A DNA stretch of 64,000 nucleotides, taken from NCBI GenBank assembly GCA_013397935.1, contig VZRN01004254.1, positions 2,303,846 to 2,367,845 on the forward strand. Reading direction: 5' to 3'. This DNA comes from Dasyornis broadbenti (taxonomy: Eukaryota; Chordata; Aves; Passeriformes; Dasyornithidae). Position 1 is the first letter of the stretch, and each line of letters begins with the position of its first letter. A program made the position numbers and the translations under genes. The notes beneath the pieces are model-generated. The model saw only the letters and a list, made by a program, of their open reading frames with translations. It had not been told where the DNA came from and did not search any database. Shown here one piece after another: positions 1 through 11,003 of this stretch.

Positions 1-1177
1 ACATATAATTTCTCTTTAAGCTCATGCAATGTATCATGAAGTTAAATTGAATATTCACCGTTTCAAACAATTTTATGAGATACTTATTGTTTTTTAAAAT
101 ACAATCTTTTGTTTAATACGTAACCAGAATTCTTTCTCTGGTATTTCAAGGCATTTTGACCTTCCTTATTCTAGGCATAGAACTTCATGCCTAGCTCTCC
201 AACTCATCATGAGAATTTGAGTTTTTTGTCAGCTTCACAATTCCATCTTTTAAAGTTCTACTATTTCATAAATATGAAGGGTATTTCCCAGGGCTTTGAA
301 AAGTGTAGGAATATATTAACTATGCTATAACAAGATTGCGAGCAAGACAAGGTACAGAAAGTTTCAGACACTAAGCGATTCTTATTGCTTAAACTGGAAA
401 CTTCCTGCAATACCACATAAAATATAAATTCTAATATATTATACTCCACTACTATATAGAATAGAAAAATCCTCCACTACCATACATATGTACCTGTTAT
501 GTACCTATGCATATGTGCATGCTTACACACTCTCAAAAACAAAAAAATACCTAAACAGGATGCCATCAGGCAAGAGAATTCATGAACTTTGTAGCTTTTA
601 GTCATAAGCCTATTCTTCATTCTTTAATATAATCAATAGGAAAGATGCTTCAGACATCAAATTATCAGTAAATCACTAGGTCTAGTACGAGATGTTGGTA
701 GGCAAGACATGTCCTCCTTTTAAAGTTGATGGACTTCAAATGAGTTGATTTTAAAGATGGAGTATCATAAAAAAAATAATGAGGCAGAATTAATGTAGAA
801 ATGTGAGGCGTAGGTCTGTCACCTCTCTTTGAAGAGATTTTGCATGCTTCTGGCCAAAACTGTGAAATATTTGAAATGTGTCTGTTACTGGAATTTGGAA
901 ATGGATGAAGAGTAAAACACAATTTAATCTAATAGAAGAAATTATCTTCTTCCCAAAGCCAGCTTTTGGAGTTCATACACTTCCTCTAAGTGAAATCATT
1001 GTTAGCTGGAAAAAAAAAAAATCAGGGATGTAACGTGAAATAAGATTTTCCCATTTGTTCAAGGAAAGGCTCACAGATCAGAGCCGTTGTCATGCTTCAG
1101 ACTTGAGAAGTGGGTTGTTTATTTTAGGACAAATGATGGATTCAGAACTTATTCCAATCTACTCCTATTTGAAAATA

Positions 1178-1236
1178 TAAAATCCTTGGATACGATTTTG
1201 AGAATGTAAAATCCTTGGATACAATTTTGAAGAGTT
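1178..1236. repeat. Two-copy tandem duplication, period 29 bp
   Basis: The string AAATCCTTGGATAC occurs twice at a spacing of 29 bases, and the bases after it (GATTTTGAG versus AATTTTGAAG) also match closely. This is a simple local tandem duplication with a few substitutions. No function is implied. Confidence 0.8.
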
Positions 1237-1891
1237 ATGGATGGATAAAACCTGTGCCTCCTCAGTTCCTGCTTACATATTTATACAAGGAGGACATTTA
1301 GTAATTGTGTCTTTCTCAGCACAGGTTAGGAGTTTGGTTTATTTATAATGTTCAACCTCTCATTGTAAGTGTAGTTTTGAATACCTTTACCAGATTAGTC
1401 CTACATCCACTCTAAAGCAGAGACTTTCCCACTGATTTCAGTGACCTCAATGCAAATGTGTGAAAGCTGTTCTTAATTAGTTTACCCCCCCTCAGCATTA
1501 TGCTTTTAGCTGGTTTATCCTTCCTGTCACCAAATATCGTTACTTGGTGGAACTGCATTCTTTAATGGTGCTAAATAATCATCTCTTTGTCCCATTGGAT
1601 AGGACTAATTGCCGCTCACCAAATAGAGGGCAGCTACTATTAACCACAGGGCAGATTGTTACAAGATATTGAAAGTAAAGTAATGGAAACAAAATATTTT
1701 GTTCGTATCCATGGCCAACTTTCAGGAATAACGGTCAAATACATATAGGTTCTTTGTCAAAAAGAAGTACAGGAACAAAGTCACTTAGGCTTGTGCAGAG
1801 TTTCTGTGAACAGAAAACCTAAGGTTTTTTCAAAAACAAGGGGTTTTTTTGTCAAAATGGTAATTTGCTTTTTTTTGTCTTTTCTTTGCAG

Positions 1892-2028
1892 CAATTTCCC
1901 TTTGGTGATTTATAAACACTTTGAAAGGAAAACTTTTGTTAAGGGAACTAACATTTCTGTTACTTCTGAAGACTTACGGAACAGATGGTCAAAGTGGAGC
2001 ATGGTTATCGGCTAGGCTGAGCCCCTGG
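1892..2028 (+). other. Possible non-coding or terminal exon (weak)
   Basis: A long pyrimidine tract (1866-1889) runs into TTTGCAG, an acceptor-like site ending at 1891. A donor-like CTGG|GTAAGA lies at 2025-2034, enclosing 137 nt. Two of the three forward frames stop within the first 24 bases. The third stays open for 40 codons until a TAG at 2013-2015, so no frame crosses the whole segment. It could therefore only be a terminal coding exon or a non-coding exon. I do not recognise the peptide. Splice-like sites of this quality occur by chance in 64 kb, so I rate it low. Confidence 0.15.
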
Positions 2029-3740
2029 GTAAGATAAGACACTCCCAGTGTGTGGGTTTGAGGATTCATTATCTTTGCTATTAGATATGTGATTTTTATT
2101 TTTGCTGCACCTCCCTGGTTCCTGCTACCAGCCATTAAATCTTGTCACATCTCTGCCAGTCAGGTAGAAGGTATCTCTGTTATCAGATTTCCACTTCCTA
2201 GACTTCAAGGCACTAAAAGGTTGGAGGAAGTCACCCCTTCACCTTTCCTTTGATATGTTAAGTCAGTGAAGCACCTGAAGAGTGTCACTAAGGCATGTTT
2301 CCTCCTTTATAATCCTCCAGCTTTTTTTTCTCCATCTTCTTCATTTACCAGTTCTTTTTCTCACTCTAGATGTCAGACTGGGGGACTGCACACCATGGGA
2401 TGGTGATCTTTCCTCTTTATGTGGTATTCCCTAGTGTATTCAGCTTGCTGACTACAATTCGTCATTAGGCTTTTCTGATTAGCTGGTGAACTACTATCAC
2501 CTCCAGCCCCCTTCCCCCCAATCTTTTACATCATTCTTTCTTTGAAGTATGTAATTCTTTCCAGTGGTTAAAGATTATGTTTCTCATTTCTTTACATGAC
2601 TGCGTTTTGCTGTGATGAACTTGGGTTCAGACAACTAAATAGACTATTTTTTATCATCATTTACTATATCCACAAGTATCTCTGTAATTTAGACACTTCA
2701 TCTTACCTATGCTAATTCTTCTTCAAGATTGCTTCTAGATTTTGAAATTAAATCTAAATCTAAGATGCCCCAAAAGAAACACATTCTTTACATTGAGATT
2801 CCTCTCCTACAACTAACTATATTTTAAAAAGTGACAGCAAGCTTTAAGTCCATCAATATGCTGATTATAGGCCCTTCTACTTAAATGAAAGCATTATCCG
2901 GTATTATGCCCATGCAAAACTCTAACTATATTGTATAATTGATATTACATTTATCAGCCAAACTTACCACTTCAGTTGAGATGCTCAAATATTTAGCATT
3001 CATTCCTTGAACTTTGCCAGCAAAACTAAGAAAAATCAGATTTATATTTGTATTTCTTCAGATAAAATATAAGATGGGTGGGAAAAAGCCCAATAATGGA
3101 AATAAACGGCCTTTTCAGGCCAGAAAGTACATTACCTCTTGGTTTTTTTGACAGATGATTATTTTATTCCTGCCATTGGTTGAAGACTACAAATCCTCTC
3201 CATCCTCTTCTATCTAATAGGTCCATTCATCTCTGGTTTAACTGATTAGAAGTGTTCCTTTCCAGAGAGAAATATTCCTTTCTCACATACCATAAAAATT
3301 GGTTTATGACAGGCCCAAATTATGACCATTTTTTTTGCTATATACAGGTAATCCATAGACATTAAAAATATAAGATGAGGTTTAATTCCTCCTCTTAAAA
3401 AGTATAGTTGCATATCTATTCAACCTCATTACTATGACACTCATCATTTTATATGAGGAGTACCAGAAAATAGCCGCTTTATTTTCATGGGGGAAAAATG
3501 ATAAAAGATCTTTTGATAAAAAAATCTCAGTTTAATTTAAGATTTGCAACAGATTTAAGGTTTGCAGGCCAACACAATACCTGCTAGACACAGGAGACCC
3601 ACAAATCCAAACAAAGGTTTGTCTTTTTTTTTTTTTTCCATTGCAATGTGAACATGTGTGACAAAACCAAATTTCTATAATTGCTTCTAACTGAAATTTC
3701 TGAGTTGATGAACATTCTTGGACTTTATTTGCTGAGTGCA

Positions 3741-3776
3741 GTCAACTGGCAACTAAGAATTTGTCAGTTACAAATT
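3741..3776. repeat. Small inverted repeat with two competing stems
   Basis: Arms 3741-3752 and 3761-3771 pair over 11 bp with one bulged base (3743) and one G-T wobble, around an 8-nt loop. A second, mutually exclusive stem uses 3758-3764 against 3770-3776 (7 bp, 5-nt loop). It is the first of three fold-back structures between 3.74 and 4.21 kb. Confidence 0.6.
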
Positions 3777-3797
3777 GAAAAATGGCATGAGAGAATG

Positions 3798-3846
3798 CTT
3801 CATGTATTTCTTGCATTTGAGGTGCAAATGCGGGAAATACATGAAG
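3798..3846. repeat. Long near-perfect hairpin, 22-bp stem and 5-nt loop
   Basis: Bases 3798-3819 pair with 3825-3846 at all 22 positions. Twenty pairs are Watson-Crick and two are adjacent T-G wobbles (3811/3833 and 3812/3832). The loop is AGGTG. Pairing stops after one further wobble outside the arms. The 5-nt loop is short for a Dicer substrate, so a DNA palindrome or the tip of a fold-back element is as likely as an RNA gene. The pairing is read directly from the sequence; its role is unknown. Confidence 0.85.
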
Positions 3847-4111
3847 TTGAGGTATGTGAGTATGTTTCTGCCTGTGTACTTACCTACAAGATCAGGTATT
3901 GCAGCCTTATGATCCAAATAACAGCATTACCATTGTTTGTAATAGGCCAAAGGCTTTATATCAATGCTGCAAAGCCTCACAAGCAGAACTTGCCAGGCTT
4001 GATTTCTCTTGGCCTGCCTGGATCCTTTTTCAGTTTGTTTAGCTAAAAGCAATTTTCTAGCTACTAGGCAACTGCTACCTATTTTTTTTTAACTTTAGTT
4101 TAGCTTTTTAT

Positions 4112-4207
4112 GATTGTGTGCTGCAATAACTGTCCACTGCTAGAACTGTTCTGATATATTTTTGTAACTAATCAGAGGTAAGCAGTAGCAGTTATTCAGC
4201 ACACAAA
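4112..4207 (+). other. Pre-miRNA-like hairpin (candidate, unverified)
   Basis: The 5' arm 4114-4141 pairs with the 3' arm 4181-4206. There are 10 bp (4114-4123/4197-4206), a one-base bulge at 4124, 8 bp plus a wobble (4125-4133/4188-4196), a small asymmetric internal loop, then 6 bp (4136-4141/4181-4186). Further in, 4150-4155 pairs with 4171-4176, leaving a terminal loop of about 15 nt. The total is about 30 bp in a 93-nt fold, the size and bulge pattern of animal miRNA precursors. The opposite strand folds equally well, so the strand is arbitrary. I do not recognise a known mature miRNA in either arm. A short inverted-repeat transposon relic is the main alternative. Confidence 0.4.
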
Positions 4208-5180
4208 GAAGTAACAGTGGCCTTAGAATAATGATTTGTTGTAGACAAGTGTAGGCATAGGATGGGAGCAGAGTCCTTGCAAGTGTGGGAACAGTACAAA
4301 TTCAGAGGCCCTGGCATGGTAAATAATTAATCAGTTCTCAATTATTAATCATCAAGAGATTGAAGCCTTGGAATATTGTTAATGTTAAATGGGTTTCAAG
4401 CATAACAAGGAGAATAAAGAACAAGTGTCTAACTCACACCATAGATAGTAAATTCATCTGTAACACCATCTGAGGACCAATGGAGAGAAGAGCACACTGT
4501 GCCAGTGTATAAAAATATGAGATATGGGGTGCAGAGGAAGCAATCTACACTATCTATATCATGCTTTTGCCAGAGAATGCAGGAAATTGACAACTTCCCA
4601 GAAATCCTCTCCCCTTTGTCCTCCTCCTTCTCAGGGTAGATCACACTGGCTGCATTAACCTCAGGGTCCAGGGAAGCTGTGGTGGGGTGAATATAACATG
4701 AATAAAAGGGATAGGGGTTACATGCTCAAAGGGATCAGGAATGTATGTACCTAACAATTTTAACTGTGTTATTAATAATTGCTATTCTATAAAAATTAAG
4801 TAGTTTGGACTGTAAATGTTAATACTGTTGGGACAGCATTATTTGCAGTTTGTCTGAAATCAAAGACAAAATCAAGTGTGTTTTAAAGAGGTTAGCTTTT
4901 ACTACCCAAGCCTTCAAAAAAAAGAGATGTTTCATCGGAAGACATTCAGATCATATCAAAGGGTTGAACTTTACACAGTAATGCCTTAAATTTTGTATTC
5001 ATCTACCCTTAAGAAAACCAAATCTCTGATATTTTCTGCATATTTCCCTATTATACCCACATTCCATTATCTTGGAATTTGCACCATGATACTTCCTGAT
5101 GCTCCTTCATGTAACTCTGACCAATGCTGATGTCTGTTTTGCTCTATCTTGGGGTTGTCACAGTCCTTCCTTAAGAAGTG
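4208..5180. other. Unique non-coding stretch
   Basis: No gene or recognisable repeat is seen. The sequence is AT-rich, with a short near-direct repeat of AATAATTAATCA-like text around 4322-4352. Confidence 0.5.
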
Positions 5181-5970
5181 TGTAGTGGGCTGACCCTGTC
5201 TGGCTGACAGGTGTCCAAAAAAGCCTCTTTATCACCTCGCTCTGACCAGCTGGACAGGGAAGAGAAAATACAGTGAAAGGCTCATGGGTTGAGATAAGGA
5301 CCATGAAAGATCACTCAGCAAATCCCATCACCAGCAAAACAGATTAAATTTGGGAATATTCATTTAATTTATTTCTAACAAAATAAAAGCAGGATAACGA
5401 GAAGTAAAATAAACATTAAAAACACCTTTCCATCATCCCTTCGTCCTTCCCAGCTCTACCTCCTCCCCTCCAGCAGTGCAGGAAGACAGGACTGGGGGCT
5501 TATGATCAGCTCATCACACATTGTTCCTGCTGCTGCTCAGGGAGAAGAGTCTTTCCCCTTTTCCAGTGTGGGGTCCCTCTCATGGGACACGTCTCTCCAT
5601 GCACTGCTCCAACATGGTTCCGTCTTCCACATGGTGCAGACCTTCAGGCACAGCCTGCTCCAGCATGGGTCCCCCACAGGGTCACAAGTCTGATCAGGAA
5701 ACCTGCTCCAGTGTCCTCTGTCCTTGGTCCTCAGGTCCTTGCCGGGAGCCTGATCCAGCACAGGACTCCCACAGGGTCACCCCCTCCTCTCAGGCATCCT
5801 CCTGCTCTGGCGTGGGTCTCCTCCACAGGCTGCAGGTGGATCTCTGCACTCCCTTCTTGGCAGTGGCAGGTCCATCATGGAGCCAGCTGGCATTGGTTCT
5901 GCTGGACATTCTATCAGAAGTCACCCCTGTACTCCCCGTGGTACAAAAACCTGGTCACACAAACTCAACA
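5181..5970 (-). mobile_element. Solo LTR of an ERVL-like avian endogenous retrovirus
   Basis: The element runs from TGTAGTGGGCTGACC to ACAAACTCAACA, giving the TG...CA ends of an LTR. The flanks AAGTG (5176-5180) and GAGTG (5971-5975) look like a 5-bp target duplication with one mismatch; five bases is typical of ERVL-type insertions. The retroviral sense is the minus strand. On that strand the LTR begins TGTTGAGTTTGTGTGACC and carries AATAAA about 190 bases before its end. The interior has repeats of the type 'cactgctccaacatgg...' familiar from a very common bird LTR group. Blocks such as GGCTCATGGGTTGAGATAAG and GAGAAGTAAAATAAAC are shared with the LTR at 41903-43552. No internal retroviral genes are present. 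The family assignment is from memory of the consensus, not a search. Confidence 0.8.
5368..5373 (-). promoter_or_regulatory. LTR polyadenylation signal AATAAA
   Basis: TTTATT on the plus strand is AATAAA in the retroviral sense, placed toward the 3' end of the 5181-5970 LTR. The related LTR at 41903 has the hexamer in the equivalent place. Confidence 0.6.
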
Positions 5971-6133
5971 GAGTGTTATTAAAACCTTTATGTCATTAAT
6001 TGTTAACTGACGCCCTCCAAACACTAAAACTGTTTAAAGACAAACAGTGCTGGGTTTAGTTTATCAGTCGTACCCTTTACTGACAAACTAGATGCTTTAA
6101 CCTGTGTGGCAATGATGCCTAAGCTGGGTAACC

Positions 6134-6494
6134 TGTAACAGGAGCCAAGATGAGTTAGGAGAATAAAAGCAAACAGATTTATTTGTGGCCTTCAAGGTAC
6201 ATTCAGGGCAAGAGAGGCCCCCATGGGGCTACACCCAAAAATGGATGCCCCAGTCACGTGCCCCTTGCCTGTTATAAGTTCTGTCATATTAGCATATCGA
6301 CCCCTAATTCTCCAATCAGACCCTCAGGTGATGATGGCAACCACTCCAGGCCGTTCTTTCTTCACTTACTGTTGTTTACATATTTTCAGGACCCAACGTA
6401 TAAGGTGTCCTTGAATTTCTATTGTTTTGGCTAAGGTGCTGGGAACAGAGGGTTTTAACGTTTTATAAGAAGCACAGAACTACACTAAGTTACA
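6134..6494 (-). mobile_element. Probable solo LTR, about 360 bp
   Basis: The segment has matching ends, TGTAAC at 6134 and GTTACA at 6489-6494, which are 6-bp terminal inverted repeats with TG...CA. Read on the minus strand it has the order expected of an LTR: a long upstream part, then a hexamer AATAAA (plus-strand TTTATT at 6178-6183), then a short tail to CA. The length suits a short avian ERV LTR. I could not find a convincing target-site duplication (GTAACC against GATACA), so the exact ends may differ or be eroded. It lies only 164 bp from the LTR at 5181-5970. Confidence 0.5.
6178..6183 (-). promoter_or_regulatory. Probable LTR polyadenylation signal
   Basis: TTTATT on the plus strand reads AATAAA in the proposed retroviral sense, about 44 bases before the end of the proposed LTR. 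Confidence 0.4.
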
Positions 6495-7507
6495 GATACA
6501 TAGAAAGCAAAAACGAGGCAAAATTCTCAGGCATCAGCAAAACCAAGACATCTGATGTTTCCAGTAATACATTTGCTTTTCAAGGTCTTAATATGACCTT
6601 GGGCCAATCATTTAATCAGAAATATGCTAATTCTGGCATTTCTACTCTTTCTTACATTTGGAAGATAAACTGAAACTAGCATGAGTTAAAGGCAGGTGAG
6701 TCCAAAAGAATCACCTAAATAATTATTGGCTTTTCTTCTCAGTACAAATCTTCATAAACATTGTCTTCCCTGTGATTAATTTCTCTGTTTGTCGGCAATC
6801 CTCTCACATTTGCAACACCACATAGGCCATTCCCTTAGATCTATAAGAATTATTGCAAGGACTCATTCATTACATAGATTTGCAAGTTCTGCAGCTGGCT
6901 TTTTTTAACCTCCCTTATCCACTCCCTGTTCCACTTCTGATTTTATGGAGTTTGTGCTGAACCTGAAAATTCCCTCCAAGCTCAAGGAGTCCTAATGATG
7001 GCCCTTCAACACTTGTGCATCCATCCTGCTGTATCACCACAACTGCTCTGAACAGACAGTGATTGTGTGCTGCTCCTTCAGCTCTGATGGCAGGCTGGCC
7101 TGGGAGAGCCACAAAGCTGCAGTTTTTATAAGGCTGTTATCTGATTTTGTAGCTGACATTAGAAAAAAGATCAGAGAAGTGCTCTAGTCGTGTCTACAAA
7201 GCCGTGTGGATGATATCTCAGACTGAACCAGAGAAAAAAGAATATGGGGGTGGACGTGTGGCTGCCTGGGAGTCCAGGCAGAATGACTACTGCCAAAACA
7301 GCAAATTAACACCTCTGTGCATTAATTTAGCACCATCTATCCAAAATGTCATCAAATAACTCGGTATGAGTTGACAAAAATCCCCATACCTCCTGGTCAC
7401 TTAGAAACACAAATCAGAATTACTGTTTGTGAAAATTCATGGTAGGGAAAAGAAGAGGATGAGATGGAAAACACATAAACCAGAAATAAAACCTTCTCAT
7501 TAAAAAT

Positions 7508-7509
7508 AA

Positions 7510-7551
<42 letters not shown>
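7508..7551. repeat. (AAT)n microsatellite, about 14-15 units
   Basis: An uninterrupted trinucleotide AAT/ATA run of about 44 bases following an A-rich lead-in. Its length suggests it is likely polymorphic. Confidence 0.95.
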
Positions 7552-7552
<1 letters not shown>

Positions 7553-10500
7553 GCCCTGCTTATTTGGTATATCTTCATCATGAATTCAAAGCTGTAATGA
7601 TTTCTTCAAAGTTTGCCTGTGGCTATCAGTTATAGGAAAGAGGCACCACTCTATGATCAACATCACTGATATCTGTTACAGGGTACCCAATATAAAGATA
7701 TATTTCAGTACTATTAGTACAAAAATTATCACAAGAACATGAGTAATAAATGCATTAAGAGAACTAAAAGTTGTCTACGAATAGTCAAAGCAGAAAGAAA
7801 AGGCTGTGCATGCTGAGGAAATAATTTCTTGAGAGTTACACACTGAACTCAAGTAATTTATTTTTCTAAGAGCTTTGAAGTGCTATACTAATGTTAAGCT
7901 GTATTAATTTGACTGATAACTCTCCTTTGACTTGTTGAATTATTTCAAAGCCATAAGCAGAAAACCTCTAATAATTAAAAGTAATTTCTTAATCTGAATT
8001 TCCTGCTCTAAGAAAAAGCTCGTAACTCCACAACTCCCTATTTCATTGTCCAAAATAAAAAAAAAATGTTTCTTCTAAATTTCCTTTTATTGTCCCACCC
8101 CTTTTTTTTCAGTCTGGGAGTCAATACATTGCACAACACTCTCAAAAGTTTAAAGTGCGAGAAACCTTTATTGTAGCATTCAGATCAATGTGCAGTAGAT
8201 GAAAGAGGGTCATATTTAAGGGGAAAAGTGCTGTTTAAAATTGAAAAAAAAAATTATGTGCATTAAAAAAACCCTAAAAAAATCCTAATCAAAATCTTGA
8301 ACAAGTATGTTTCCTATTCCCTAGACCGTGTGAGCATCATGGGACATGACTGACAGTCTGCATTATAAAGTATTCACAGCAGAAAAACAAACTGTATTTA
8401 AAAATTAATAATTAATTTGGATTTGGCCTTGAGAAATACTGAGATCCTCCATAGTTGCAGTTGTTTGCCTGGCCCCATAACCTCTCTGAAGGAGACCTCT
8501 CTCAGGTCCAAGCAACAAGTTTTTAAGGCATTCCATGCTAAAGATTAGACCGCTGTATATTAATTAAATTTATCAGTGAAAGTAAAAACATCTTATGAGT
8601 CTGGAAATATTCAGAGAAAGATTCTATGAGTTGCTACACAGGCAATAAATGCTGCTAACAAGGTCAGGCAACAGGGAAAGCTATGGCCCAATTCAATCTG
8701 AAATGAATCAAAAGATGGTCATCATGAAAAGCCTAATGGTCTCAGGGAGTTTGATGTGTCATTGGGTCAAATATAGATGCACTGATTTAGGATTTTAAGC
8801 TGTTTCATTAACTGAAAAATAAAATCCTAATTTTGAATTTATAAAAGTAATGAAAGTTTATAATATTTTGATTCTTAGCTGACACTACATGTAACTGTAA
8901 TTTTCTCATAGGAAAATAAGTTTCATTAGAAACAAGAAAACTTCTTTTCCTTGAGAAGTGTCAACATTAGCAAAGAATTTTTTTTTAAATTCTCACATAG
9001 TTCTCTTTATTTCTTTGTGAACTTTAATTTCTTTGTTTTGGGTCTCAGAAATAAGACTGAGGAAAATTTAAAGAAAAAAAGAAAGGAGAGATGAGACTAG
9101 TAGAAAAATAAAACTTATTTCTAAATCACTGTCACAACATTCCAAACAATTGAGGAATAAAACTTTGTGTTTTACATGGGGAAGATTATTGTAAGAGTTT
9201 ACATTTACAGGTTCCTTTTAACCCAGCCTTTCTGCTTTTGAGTGTAAACATAAATGAGTGTCTCCAAGGCACCCCAGGAAGGTGATAATCATAGTCATCT
9301 CCAGACTCTTAATACTATGTTAAATTAGTGTTATGGACTGAGTCATGCCAATCAGGTTCAAATAGCTGAAAGGCTTTGAAATTCAAGCCTCTCTGTAATG
9401 GCAATACAGTCTTCTTAATCAAAATAAAAGAAAAAATGTCTTATTCAGGCCACTGGACCAGAAATAAAACATATAAAACACAAAGACTATTTAAAAGCCA
9501 AGTGTAGTTTGTAGTTACAGTGATGTAAGCTGAAACATGTTGTACTGAAAGAACATTGCTTTCCACACCAGTGACATTTTTCTTGTTTCTTAGATGATGT
9601 GAACACTGAAAAGCACATTGAAATTCCAGAGCTGTATTTGTTTTGGAATACACTAAATAGATTAAAAAGGAATAGACTAAAAAGGCAGCACTGCATTTAG
9701 TGGCCTACCCAGAGCAACACTTGTGTCAGTGGGTAGCTAGAGGAACTCTTGGCCTGATTTATCTCTATCACTCTCAAAATCAGTCCAGAAAGCCAATTTT
9801 TATTGGTACAACTTCCGTTGAAGTAAATAAGATACATGTAAGTATAAAAGGTTAGTGAAAGGCATACTGTGATTTAAATCTCTGCAGAGATCAGGGTATG
9901 GAAGCCTGAATGTATTCGAAATTGCCTATAAGTGATATCTGATTATGCTTGAGGAGTGGAAAAACAAAGGACACATTTGACCCCCAGTGAGAATGTAAAG
10001 AGGTGTCTTTGTGTTTATTCCTACATTCTTTGACAGTGCTCTGGAAGATTAGTGGCATGAGAGATCCACTACAGAACTACAAAATTAGGATAGAGTGAAT
10101 CTAGATGTTTAGAGGAGTCTGTTCAAGTCAAGATCAAATTTAGAGGCAAGAATAATGTTTTTGTACTGATCAGACAGGGGTCAAGTCAGGACTAGGGTCA
10201 AGGCAAGAATCAAGAAAACAAAGCTTGGGCCCATACTAGCTCCTTGGGTGAGATTTCCGATCCTCTTTAAAACTCACATCCAGGAACTGATGTCCATCTT
10301 TCTGGATTTGAATGTGAATTAGAAAGAAAAGCAATTTCTAAATTAATTATTTATTATAGAAAGGAATGACTCAACAAACTTATATCAGTGCACTTAGTCA
10401 CTGTTATATCCTCTGAGGATATGGCTCAGGGAGAAATCAGCCCTTTAACATGCAAAGATCAAGCCTGAAGTCACAAACAGGATGTTCACGAAAACCAACA

Positions 10501-10959
10501 CATAATTAATTACTTCAGAGTATTTCATAGGCCTATATACTTTTCCACTGGCCACAGTCCAAAATGGAAAACTGTTGTAGGGAGAATTGTTATAAAGAAT
10601 ATGAAACCTTGTTTGGCAGTAGACGTGAAAAGACAGTAATTCATTCTTGGACCAACCTGCAAAAGTTTGTCTTTACTTTGCACACATTTTGATTGTGTTA
10701 GAAGACAGTTACAGCTGAGGGAACCTTTATGAATTTTTCTTAAAACTGGATGTTTTTTAAGTGCCTGCAGGAGACAGCTCAGTATGATAAATCTGGTTCA
10801 ATGTTGTTGATCTCTGAAGGTATTGAGACTGCTATTCTCACACGAGATGTTTAAGAGGTGCTTTAGAAATGTGAAATTATCAAAATGCTCATTTCCTGGT
10901 TAGTTTTGCACCACTGCACAGCTGTGCTCAATTAGGCAGACATTTGAAAAATAACAGGG

Positions 10960-11003
10960 AAAAAATAAAAACCACCCAAAAAACCAAACACCCAAAACCC
11001 CAA
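10960..11003. repeat. A/C-rich low-complexity tract
   Basis: Almost entirely A and C on the plus strand, with a single T. The complement has G-runs of 4, 3, 2, 3 and 2 separated by short T-rich spacers, so a weak two-layer G-quadruplex is possible on the minus strand. This kind of sequence is common low-complexity material in bird genomes. Confidence 0.7.

Larger units (their letters stand above)
1..3660. other. Unique non-coding stretch, no supported gene
   Basis: AT-rich sequence in which I see no coding exon and no recognisable repeat family. The open frames are all under 90 codons and look random. It contains a short tandem duplication near 1180-1235, a small stem-loop at 171-194 (8-bp arms, 8-nt loop) and a segment at 1892-2028 bounded by good splice-like signals, each treated separately. 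Confidence 0.6.

Noticed and set aside
5521..6010. 153- and 142-codon open frames
   Set aside because: They lie inside the ERVL-like LTR and on the strand opposite to its sense. LTRs of this GC-rich type commonly give spurious frames.
7508..7551. CRISPR-like regular repeat
   Set aside because: It is a simple trinucleotide microsatellite with no spacers, and the sequence is vertebrate.
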